NCBI GenBank assembly: GCA_039566865.1
Contig: CM076958.1
Location: forward strand, 4,378,501-4,442,500
Reading direction: 5' to 3'
DNA length: 64,000 nucleotides
From: Aurelia coerulea
Lineage: Eukaryota; Cnidaria; Scyphozoa; Semaeostomeae; Ulmaridae
In this document: positions 1-11,800 of the stretch, piece after piece
Layout of the letters: every line of letters starts with the position of its first letter
How positions within the stretch are numbered: the stretch's first letter is position 1
Program-made: the position numbers and the translations under genes
Notes under the pieces: model-generated
Databases searched by the model: none
What the model was told of the DNA's origin: nothing
Seen by the model: only the letters and a program-made list of their open reading frames with translations

Positions 1-64
1 GAACTAAAGCAACAAATCAACCCCTTCGCAATGATTCAACTTTTTTCTCTAAAAATTCATGGTA

Positions 65-327
65 GCAGCTTACAGAATGCAATTACTGAAATATCATTGT
101 TTGTGGATCGTGTCTATCCGATGCCTCCGCAGCAACACTGCCTATGTGAAATCGCAATGTCCGAGCCACTGAAATACTCCAAATGAATACGTAACCTTTA
201 TGTGTGATTCTAAAGCTCTATCTACTATTATAGATGCAACAGTTCTATCTTACTGTTATATTTATAACAACAGATAGAATGTTTAAACTACACATCAATG
301 TTATGCATTTTGCATTCTGTAAGCTGC
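65..327. mobile_element. Small inverted-repeat element
   Basis: GCAGCTTACAGAATGCAA at 65-82 is perfectly complementary to 310-327 (18 bp). The 263 bp between is AT-rich without an ORF. This is a MITE-like structure; no clear target duplication is visible. Confidence 0.55.
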
Positions 328-879
328 GAGCATGAGTTTTAAAGAAAATGAGTTCAATCATTCCGAAGGGGTCAGCTCATTGCCTCAGTTCTTACTCAGA
401 GCTAATGGTAAGCAGTGTCCTGATCGTGATCAATCAGTTTGGACTTCCTGTGTCTTGCTGAGTGAAATATAGGGGAAATGGAAGATCTCTGTTAATGCTG
501 AATTCGTCTCGATTTATGTAGAAACGAGAAAAAGTGCTGTTTTCCTTGGCCGTAAATAACTCACTATAGACGAGAACGCTGAAGGAGCTTTTTGCCATGA
601 TGCGCAGACTTGGCTGTTTGAGGAGAGCCATAGCTCATGCTCCCCTCCAGGCTCCCCTCGAATGCTGAAAGGGAGCTGTAGATTGCTCCATTGAACTGTG
701 AGAATAGTAGTAAATTGGTTGGCCTCGTTGAAATATCTTTTTCTTTGTTTTCTTGATGATATTCATTTAGAAGTAGCTCCCCTGTACATCATTAGGAGAG
801 ACATTTACTGCTCCCCTGCTAAACATCTTATGACCAGGCCTGATGATGCATTGCGCTCTAATTAAGAACTTTAAACTTT

Positions 880-955
880 GGGTGAGTGGCCTAGTGGGCC
901 TAAATTAGCTTTAAATAGCTAGAAATCTTATTAGTAAATTACTTAAAGAAGAACG
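880..955 (+). repeat. Internally deleted copy of the 10.7 kb SINE
   Basis: GGGTGAGTGGCCTAG matches the head of the element at 10710. The text after it (TGGGCCTAAATTAGCTTTAA...TAGCTAGAA) matches that element's 3' part (TGGGCTTAGATTAGCTCTAT...GTTAGAATA). The 5S-like middle is missing. Confidence 0.55.
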
Positions 956-1036
956 TTCGGCCTTTCGGCTATCAACTAAACTTTGATTCAGTCCAATACC
1001 TCAAGTATTCTCCTCGTAACGAATTTTTAAACAGTT

Positions 1037-1160
1037 AAAGAGTCTGTTTCATCCGGCATGCCTTGCACGTGGCGTCTCTTGCTTGGCCTTTGTTGTCGCC
1101 ACAACAAAGACCAACCACCAGCACGTGCAAGGCATGCTGGATGAAACAGACCCTTTAAAG
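1037..1160. mobile_element. Foldback element (near-complete palindrome)
   Basis: Arms 1041-1071 and 1122-1152 (AGTCTGTTTCATCC... / ...GGATGAAACAGACC) pair with about one mismatch. An inner pair, GGCCTTTGTTGT / ACAACAAAGACC, extends the hairpin to the centre. Confidence 0.7.
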
Positions 1161-1252
1161 TTCCTTTTGGTACACCCGTTGCGTTTATGAAGCGCTGACA
1201 TTTTTTTACTCACTCGTTACTATACGTGATATGCTATTTTTGTTTTCTTTAG

Positions 1253-1503
1253 GTCTGGTCAAGAAGTTCAGAAAATCAATGCTATCGAGAATCTAAAACT
1301 CTTACTGATAGAAAGGAAAAATGATACCCTCAATAAATTCGTGTCGTGCATCGAAGAATGCTTGCAAGAAAGCAAAGAAGAAATACATATTGTTGCATCA
1401 AGATGCTTCTGTGATGTTGCAGAATGTCAAGTGCTCACTGGTTCAGTGTATGCCAAGTCATTGCTGCCTATTATCCTACAAAACATCAGCAATGATAACT
1501 TAG
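1253..1503 (+). CDS. PPP4R4: PPP4R4 exon 1 in window
   Basis: Preceded by TTTCTTTAG and followed by donor GTAAGAG. The first base completes a codon begun in an upstream exon. It encodes residues 1-83 of the visible protein, starting SGQEVQKIN, which corresponds to the SAGQDVQ segment of vertebrate PPP4R4. An in-frame Met is absent near the 5' end, so this is an internal exon. Confidence 0.9.
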
Positions 1504-4500
1504 GTAAGAGAAATTTATGGTTGATCAATTTTACTTGGCTTTAGATTGGTCTACTGACCCTGCGAGCCAGAAAAAGGTTCCCGCTTTCGAAAATTCATAG
1601 CACCAAGAGTACTTGACGGATTTGAATGATCCGAATTGTAGTAAAAAGCTGACAGACCAAATAATTTTTGTGTTTTTCTCGCGTTTTTATGAGCACTGAA
1701 AATATTGGTGAATTTGACCTTACGAAAATTTCTTGGGCGCGAAATGCCTGAAAGTGGGCCTACAATACTTTGTTTTATGGTAAGGAATCTCCTCACATAA
1801 CACAATACGCAATGGCAATTCATCTCTCTCGGGAGTTATAAGAAATAGATTTCCTAATAAATTCTGAAAATTGTTCAGTCCCATGACAATGAATGTGTAG
1901 ACAATGTCTCTTAGTCGTGAACAATTGTACTTTCTTTAATAATCTGTTCGAGGATATTCTCTATGATTTAATAAAGTGTTTTTGGCCTCTTTCAGGAATT
2001 TTTTAACTATGAAATTTTTGTAAAGTCAAGTTTACATATATTTCCAAGGCTCAAAAACGCTAGGAAAGTTAAAACTTATTTCAATCTATCGGTTATTTAG
2101 CAGAGTTCAATTCATTCCAATCAATCAAGTACTCTTGGTGCTATGAATTTTCAAATGTGGGAACTTTTTTCTGGCTCATTCGGTATGTAATTCAACAAAA
2201 AGCACCACTGGCGCCGAATTTACTTCGTACGTAGCTTTTGGTCGATGACATCGCCTGGACTAATTTTGTTATGCCCCTGGCTGGGGATGGTGTTATACTC
2301 AACTTTCACCCTCCAAAGGAGATACTCGTGCTAAAGCATATCCAAGTCATTACTGTAAGGCAGAGATGTTCGGGAAATTTGATCGTGATTTTAGGCCATT
2401 TCTGAAGATTTCTTGAAGGGGGTTTCTTGAGAAAATCTCTCATTTTTTCAGAATGAATTGGCAGATTTTAGTTAGGTCAATTTTAAAATTCATTTAAGCA
2501 TGTCCACTATTGAATAATGTATTTGGCAATACTGTTGCCATGATATCTAGGCGGTAATGGCCTTTCAAACTGGTATTTTTCAATATCACCCGGTAGATCG
2601 CCGCATTTTCCATTTTGCCTTTGCGTTTTAGGAGCTAATAACTTGTAACTTACTCAAGCAATCTCTGATTGATAGCAGTCTTTGATTGATAACAGTAATC
2701 TTATTTACTGAACAAATTAACCTGTATAAATATGAAAGATTATTATATATTATATTATTAAAGCAAGTTTTATGCGAACTTTCTCAGAGGTGAAGTTTCT
2801 CAGAGATAAAGTCCCTTTTTAGGGGAGCTATTGTAGAATAACCTAAATGATGATGTAAAGAATATAGAGTCTGTTGCAGCTTTCAAGAAAGAGATTAAAA
2901 CTTGGGATGAAACCAGTTGCCTTTGTACAATTTGTAGATAGCCATGAATAAATGAATGACTGAAAACTGAATAAATGAATAAAGGAATGAATGAATGAAT
3001 GAATGAATAAATGAATGAATGAATGAATGAATGAATGAATGAATGAAAAGATTAATGTGTTCGTGCTGTGATTATTTATTGTTGTTCATTCGTTTTTTAT
3101 CCCAACAGCTATTGCAAATGCCTGGCGTGATGCCCTTCTTGCATCTTTACCGTTCTTGCCATCTTCTACAATTAACAACGAGGTAAGAAATATTATCTTT
3201 TAGCAGAAATGATATTCAACATGAGTTGGCTACGATAATAAATCTTTTAGCTATTATACAAACATGTCTGGATCGAGCGATCGTTTTGTGCATTTTGAAG
3301 AAATCTGACGACTTTTCGAATTTGTACAAAACAGAGTGACCCAGTGAAAATTTGTGAAACATCACCAAAACTTGCTTAGACTAGTTGCCAAACTTGAAAT
3401 TTCTTTTTGTGCATTTGTGTCAAGGACTAAATATTGTTAGTAGATGATCGTTATTTTATTCTATTGTGAGACAGATGACGAATAAAGGCACAAAAACATG
3501 ATTTGAGCAATAGTATTGTACAAATATTGAATTTTTAGCCAAAAAGCTATTCTGTGCGATCTCTTATGAACTTCGAGTTTTACATGATAAAAGAGCTTTT
3601 TCAAGGACGCAGGCAACAAATTTACGTAATATTGCGGGGTAAAAATTCAAATTGAAAATAATGTCCTGTGATTTGGGAGGATGCTTCAAAACCGAGTGAC
3701 TTCTGAATCTGAACCTTATTTTAAGTAGGGACGATCAAATTCTTCTAGTACTGAAATAGCAGCACAAATTGCCACAAATTCAAAGCAATTTCAGGATTTT
3801 TCAACTTCAACATGTCTAAGAGAAACTTGATCCCTGACACGAATGCACAAAAAGAAATTTTCAAGGTCTGTTACATAATCAAATTTTGATTTCAAAAGTT
3901 TTGATTGTTTTGGTCACCCGGTAGCTATGGGTCACCCGGTGCTTGAGTCTCCCGCTGAGACTGATTACGAGTCGAGTTTCGCTCCTCCGCCAAACTGATA
4001 TACCCGTCTCGCTTTGGTAGGCTGTAGTCTCGTTTTGGTGAGCGATAACTGGGACTCGCTGTCATCAGTCTATCTCCCGCTAACGCTTTTCAATCAACCA
4101 TTTTAATAAAAAATGTATAAAAATCTCGCTTGATCCGGACTCTCTTGCACATTGTTTTCCATATGCTACAAAATTCATCGTTTACTCAAGTGAATCGTAA
4201 ACTTTCTCAAAGGACTTCATGAAATGAACAAATTTCGAAACATTGCATTCAAAACAAAAATCTCTGAAAATTTCCCACGACCTGTCGTTCGCTTTCGTAG
4301 AATTTTCTTTTACTGGTGAGTTGCTCTCATAGTAAATTTTTGGGAATCTGAATATTCATGGATACAAGAAGGTTAAAAGTGCGTATAGATTCTATTGCTC
4401 AAATTATCTTTTGGCTGCACAGTATCGATGACGTAGTTCATACAAAACAGGTGCAACATTTTGCAGCAGCGGATCTTTGCAATATGTTTTGCCTCCGCAA

Positions 4501-7500
4501 TAACTGTTAATCCGACGAATGCTAAGGACTACCTCATGATTCTACGAACACATTTGGATTGAAATGCAAATATTCAGGAAGTCTGTTGGTTGAATTTCAA
4601 ACCGTTGGAAGCCGTTATGAAGCAAAATGGTTGACTATTCATAAATAAGCTTCATCCAGTTAAGTTACTTCCTAGATAATCTCGTGTAAACATGATTACC
4701 AATTTGTATTCATGGTAGAAATTAAGCCCGAGCGTTGTGTTGTGTTATTAAGCTTTCGCCATCCTGTTACTAATAACGTTGATGGTGATTGCTAAACGCC
4801 TTTGACCCAGCATAGGGCTCAAATCTTTCAAATCTTTAAAAAGGTGGGTGTAAATTCTATTCCATTTTACTTTGAATTGAATTGTTTGAAAGGAACTTAT
4901 GGTACTTTTTTGTAAATCTGCCGTGGAAATTTGAACATTGATACCTTGATTTGTTTCAAAATGGCGGCAATTTAATGATTTTTGAAAGAGTTGATGGAAA
5001 ATTTTGAAAAAATTTAGATCATCATAAATCCTAAAACAACGGAGGAAAATGATATATCCTTCAAGAAAATCATAGTTTATAAAGGCCTACAATATGGTGA
5101 AAGCTGAAATCGGTAGCTTTTCTGGTTTAGGATTTAGGGATTTGATGACGTCATAGCCTCATATTTAATAAATGCTGCCATTTTGAAACTAATCAAGATA
5201 TCAATAAATTTCCACGGCAGATTTACAGCAAAAAACCCTAAGTTTCTTCCAAGCTATTTAAATAGCTTCAAAGAAAACTGTAATAGAATTTTACACCGAC
5301 TTTTTTAAAGATACCCAACAATGTTTTTCAGTCACAATAGTCTTTTTTACAGTCTATTATTTTGATATTGGACAATTTATTTTTTTGCATTTAGGGGTCA
5401 AATGAATGGGTTTTTATTCATTCCTACTGCAGAGATACTATGAAGTCATAGCTTGCAAGATGCAAGGGAATCCAAAATATCAAGACGCCAAACATAGGAC
5501 TCAAATCTTTAAAAGGCGGTTGTAAAATTCTATTACATTTTACTTTGAATTAGATGGCTGGAAAGGAAATCCGCCGTGGAAATTTTTTGCTATCTTGATT
5601 ATTGTCAAAATGGCGGCATTTATTCGAGGCTGTGACGTCATCAAATTTTTTAATCCTAAACTAGAAAGGCGACGGATTTCTGCTTGCCATCACAACAGGC
5701 CGTCATAAACTATGGTTTTCTTGAAGGCTGTATCATATTTTCCGCTTTCAGTTTAGGATTTGCAATGATTTTTAATTTTTTCAAAATTTTCCTTGAATTC
5801 TTCAAAAGAATAGAAATGCCGCCATTGTGAAGCTAATCAATATATCAAAAAATGTCCACGGCAGATTTACAGCAAAGTACCCACCCAAAGTTCCTTTCAA
5901 GCCATTTTAATTAACGAAAAATGTAATAGAATTTCATTTCCACCTTTTTGAAGATTTGAAAGATTTGAGCCCTAGACGCCATTACAGTATTACCCCGCCA
6001 CTAAGAACCTCATTTTGTAAAACCAGGCTGCTTGGTTTCTGATGAATGTTATATAAATGTTATATTCAGCCGAATGTTGGACAATGACTATGGTGCCATC
6101 TGGCAGGCTGCAGTTTCTCATAAGTCGGTTTCTTACTGGCAGGGGGTAATACTGTACAGTATTTTTAGGGTCCTTTTAAATTTAGGATCCTTTTGATTTA
6201 CTGCTCATCTCGAAAGCTTGACGAAAATGACCCTGAATCTTATTTCATCGTAGATTTTGGACCTTGCAAGATCCATGGGCACACTAATCCAAACAGTTCA
6301 CTCGAGGTTATCTTGTTGTAGTCTGATGGGGAAGTTAGCAATCAATCTTGACCAAATGAGGTGAGTAAGTGAGTGTTTTAAATCTTACACTAGGAATTAA
6401 TAGAACTTTAATTGCTTAAAACCTGTAACGTTTCCGAAGCTACTTAATTTGTTCTAAGCCATACGGGCTTACCTGGATTCGCCAAAAAGCATCGTGCGGT
6501 CGAAAATTTTTTCGTTGAGAATACTTAATCAATTTGGAATCAATTAAAGTTGGATGATTGCTGAGGGGCTGAATTGTTTTTTGCGGTTTTTCCTCCTATT
6601 TTTTTGAGAATTGGAATTATAAGTAAATTTGAATTACGAAGAATTCTTCATTGGGAAATGCACGAAAAAGGGACCTGGTGTACGATCAAATCATAGAATA
6701 TCTCACTCAGAGCAATATGCCAATACATTTCATTTCCGTCAAGAGCTAAAAGTGAGTTTTACAAAAGTTTTGAAAAACATACGTTGTTGCTTTTATAAAG
6801 ATTCGATTCTTAACTTTTGAGGGAATGAACTGTATTTGAATGAGAGAATTCTTCATGTTTTGATCAAGGGTTTTAGGCCATTTCAGGCATTTTTTCATTG
6901 AAGGGTTTTCGTAAATCCAATTTAAAGACTTACTTCTGCAATGCTCAGAAAAATAGAAAAATCTACAAAAAATACTTCCATCTATTCGGCAATGAAGCAA
7001 AATTTGATCGATTTCGATTTGACAAGAATTCTCCAGAAAGCGAATCTGCAAACGTCTGTTTGGCGCACTTGGTGTGCATTTGACTCTCTCCAAAGAGAAA
7101 GCTTTCGGGACCAACTGGCTGTGTCCGCTTTAACGTGGTTGCAGGGAGAATCTTAATTGGAGTCTTTTAATTTGGAAGAAAAAGTACTGTCAACTTTAAA
7201 GATTTAACCCTTGAGAAATTTGACTGTATCCTCTGTTACTTTTCATAGCAAGTACTCATGTTTCCTAACTTTGTTTGAAGCGTGAAACGGGACATGTTGA
7301 AACTAGTGACAGCATTGTGCCAAGATGTGGAAATGGAGGTTAGAGCAGCAATGTGTGCAGAGCTGGACTCTGTTGCCAGAGGTGTAGGGTATGTTTTTTA
7401 CAACTGGTGATATCTTTTATTCTAATGAAGGAGATAATGTTGATTTTGGATCATGATAGTGATGATACGGGGTTTTAGGTCTTCAAAAATCTTCTTATGC

Positions 7501-8845
7501 GGCAGAGTCCGTAGAATAATGGGCAGACCCATACAATCATTAAAACGGCCAATGTACAATGCACTACTTTGCTACAATTCAACCGTTGGACTTTTTTTAA
7601 GATCTTGAATACTCTAAGAATTTATTCTCTTTTCATAATTGAAGGGAAGGTTTCCGAAAGCCGTAGTTTATAAATTTCTATATCATTGTATCAAGCACAA
7701 GTCTTTAACTCTTCTGGTTTGCGATTTAAAAATTTCATGAGGTCACACCCTCAAATGAGTTGAAATATTAATATGCTGTACTTTCGAAAGTATTGGAGAT
7801 TTCAGGGAAGTCCAACAACGGTAGAATTATAGCAAAGTAGATAAAGTTTCTTTCAAGCCATTCAATGGAAGCAAGATGTAATACCCATCTGCACTAGCCT
7901 TGTTAATGATTTGATGCCTGTGTCCGACAAGAATGACTATAGAAGCAACTAAAGTGGGAGGAATTTCATTACTCAGTTAAGGACTTAAGTCTGTGACTGT
8001 TTCAGAACATTGATCTCGATAAAAGGGATTTTCGATACTGTGTCAGTTGCTGCATGTATGCATAAGTACATTGTAGTTGTGTCTTAATTCCCATAGCTAC
8101 TGTTTAATAGTTAGATATTTGCTAAATTTAGTAACGATTCCGGCCTGACTATAAAAGCAACTAAACTGGGAGGAATTTCATTACTCAGTTGATAGCTTAA
8201 GTCTATGAATGTTTCAGGACACTGATCTCGATAAAAGGGATTTTCGATACTGCTTCAGTTGCTGCATGTATTCATAGAAATGTTGTAGTTGTTTCTTAAT
8301 TCCCATAGCTACTGTTTAAATAGTTAGATATTTGCTAAATTTAGTAACATTCTTTTTATCTACGGCCCACCCGGAGGGCAGAAAATAAGCGAAGGGTTTT
8401 AGGCCGTAACAACAGAGCTTGATAACGAAGGGTTCACAGTTCTTAAATTATCAACTGCAATGTACTGAATCTGGTCTTGCTTATCCTAATCCGAGTTTTG
8501 ATTGATAGTGATACTTTTAGAAGTTGAGAGATTAAAACGTTTTTAGAGCTGTTTACTCTACTGGGTGAGTTACAAAAGAATCCCCGTTTGAAAGACCACT
8601 GCTTCCCGGATATCAAGGCAATAATCATGGCAGGTATATGTCCAGTAGATATGTCTTCACTAGTGCATTCACTAGTGGATATGCTCAAATAGATTCAAAG
8701 GTTTACTTGATTGAAATACGCTATCCCGTTCTGAAACTATGACGGATTTTCTCAAGAAAGCCCCTTCACAAAACCTACACAACAGGCCTAAAATCATGAT
8801 CCCTTTTGCCTGCTGTTAATTTGAATGATGATGATGATGATGATA

Positions 8846-8881
<36 letters not shown>

Positions 8882-11800
8882 GTTATTTTCATGATGATTA
8901 TTATTATTATGATTATGAATATGATGATTGGTATGCCAGTCGATTTCTGCTTCCAAAAATATGCATATCTCAAAACGATAAATTAAGACGAAAGTTTCAT
9001 TGCTCTTGCGAGCGGCCTTTGTAGCTCTGTAGAAAATACTGTAAAAAGAAAATTGTTTTATTTTCTTCTGCCCGCTGTTTGCCCAGTTGAGTGGGCATGT
9101 TTGCAAAGCTGATCAATTATTTGAGAGTTATTGTGTTATTTTTCACTGAATTGAGAACCCGCTTCAGTTCACATGATGCACCTGGACGGAAAATTAAAAT
9201 GATAATTGCATGCCAAAAATCATTGATTTGATAGATATTAGTGATGACTTTGCGAGGGTGTGAGTGTGACTCTCTTTATTACTGTAAAATTCAATATTCT
9301 CTTTGCAGCATTGATCTGTGAATATATTCCCAACTTATATTCCTATCAATTTGCATTTCAAATTTAGTTGGGTTACTGTTCCTTATCTTTGCAAACTGAT
9401 TCTTTGAACCTGTTTAACGAGGAAACACACCTCACCGTCCAGACCCGAGGCTGATAGGCGAGATTCCACCTCCCCATAGGATTCTTTGCATTTTTCTTTA
9501 TCGTAGTATTTTCTTAATTGTAGTCTTCTTTACTGTCTTAATGGCATTTTCCAAGCCTAGTGCACCCAGCACCGTAGCTCTATTTTTTCTCAAACGCCAT
9601 TTAGAATCAACGCTTTAGGAGCAAAAATTCATTCAGGGCAAACCGTTGATCCAAAATGACATTCGAAAGAACATAAAGCTACGGTGCTGGGTGTACTAGA
9701 CTTGGAAAATGGGCAGGGCTCAAAAAATATTTTACTTCCTGGTAGCAAGCTAAGCACCTTCATTTTTTATCTTTTCTTTTTCTTTCCCTGTATGCCCCCA
9801 ATTCTATCCCTTTCCCTTTCCCCTTCATTCTTTTCCCTCCCTTTCCTTCCTTCATTTCCTTCCATTCTTTCCCATTTCCTTCCGTTTCATTTTCCCTTCT
9901 CCCCTTCTTCCTTCCTGGGAAATTTAAGCAATTTAGCTACCTCCTTGGTAGCACTGCTACCACGCTACTTCATTCTTTTTGAGCCCTGAAAATGGGATCA
10001 AGACAGTAATTTCGAGGTTATGAAACGACAAAACGGAACATCTGTAAGTTGTCATTATATCTTGACAGTAGAATGAATTAACTATGTAGTCAAATCACAA
10101 CGAGAGTACCTTAGGCCATGCAAATCATCCATCATTTTTCCTAGTGCTCATGATTATACTACATAAGCGGATGTACAATAATCTTTACCTTTTCTTCCAT
10201 AGACTTGAATTGACGAAAACCCTGATATTACCTGAACTAGTCGAATTAACGAGAGACGAACAACTTGTTGTTAGACAAGCTGGAATTCAAACCGTCTCGA
10301 ATATTTTGAATTTACTCGATGATGGTAAGTTAATCAGCTGTTAATTCTGCATTCATTAACAGCTATTTTTATTCTTCTTGGGAAAATGTGACATCTTTAG
10401 GTGATGTGATCATAACTGCTTACTGAAGGGGTGAAAAAGTCCCTGTTTTAAAGGCTACTGATCTTTTTAACAGTTTTGTGGGATATCAATCAAAGACCGA
10501 AATGCACCTCGGTAAAATGTTCTTAACTGTAGTATTGAAACTTATGTGCGCACATGCACAAATGCGCGTATTACTAAACCTAACATCTTTACTTACGTAA
10601 TTTTTCATTTCCTTGGTGAATACGTAAATCAGCCCATTTTTATTTAGTTCAGATTACCATACTCAGAATGCAAATACTCGTGTCTGCAAACTCCCTCTCG
10701 CCACCCTAGGGTGAGTGGCCGAGCGGCTTTTACAGTTTCCGCCAGGTGACTGAAGTTAAGCTCAGTCGAGTGAGGTCAAACTCCGGATGGGTGACCTCTC
10801 GGAGCCCTGACCTCGCAACTCGCAACTTACCTCGTCGTCCTTTGGAAGGGACGTTAAACTAGGTGTCCCATGCCTGGATGCGGCATGCATAGTGGGCTTA
10901 GATTAGCTCTATGTAGTTAGAATACTTCTAGCCCTTAAAACAGATTATGTAAACAAATGATTCGTGGTACAAAATTTAGAAATAGCCTTAAATAACGGAC
11001 ACATCATATTAATATTATGAGTCCGTTATTTAAGGCTATTTTTAAAATAAATTACTGAAAAAAATCCTTACCCAAAGGATATTACAGTCGCTGCCATAAT
11101 TAGCGGAATTGTGCCTTACAAAATATTTGTTTTCTTTAGATTGTTGCCATGACATTGTTATCCCACTGGTGCAGAAGTATTGTCAGAAGGTTTTGGAAAC
11201 ACAAAACGAAGAAGAAACATTAACAGTAGCAAAGCACATAGGAAAGTTATCCCACGGATTATCAAGTAAGTGATTTGCTTACTTCTAAAAGGTTCTTTGT
11301 GCTACTGCCGGGTGAATAAAAAAAGTTAGAATGTTTGGTGGGCTGTAGAATAAAAAGTACGTGGCTGATATTCGTGTAACGTATTGATTTTCTACCAATA
11401 TGTCCATGCAAAGCACAATACTTGAAATTTTCACAAAGGAGCTGAAACAGTTTATCAATAAGATCGGTAAGCCTACAGCTCAAAATTCACAGAAATCGAA
11501 CTTTTTGATAAATTCCAACGGCACGAAGCTTAAACTCTAAAAAAGGGACCCAGAAGAAAGAACATATTTGTCTGTTGTGACCGTAAAACGCACGAGTTTG
11601 CTTGATGTTTGAAAAAAATGATATACTTCCTATGATAAGGTCATTTGGTTCGCAGTTTGACATCCCAAGTTTGAATACGAATTTATGAAATTAGCAAACG
11701 TTATTATTATCCTCACGCCTACTATGTGAAACATGGAAGGAATTTAATATATCTTTATCACTAGCTTCTCCTCCTTGTGAAGGGTTTCTCAAGCTGAAGG

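Larger units (their letters stand above)
1..1252. other. Upstream/intronic stretch with small repeats
   Basis: I could not find the exon that should precede 1253, which must end with two bases of a codon and encode something like an ERAVYLL motif. The stretch holds an 18 bp inverted-repeat element, a SINE fragment and a hairpin, described separately. The rest shows nothing recognisable. Confidence 0.5.

Noticed and set aside
332..407. ATG with a 25-codon open exon and GTAAGC donor, a possible first PPP4R4 exon
   Set aside because: It ends with one base of a codon whereas exon 1253 needs two, direct joining gives an early stop, and the peptide does not resemble the PPP4R4 N-terminus.
8806..9106. 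Poly-Asp and poly-His ORFs on both strands
   Set aside because: They are translations of a (GAT)n microsatellite.
9684..9989. Pro/Ser/Phe-rich 101-codon ORF
   Set aside because: It is a translation of a C/T-rich tract inside a hAT-like MITE.
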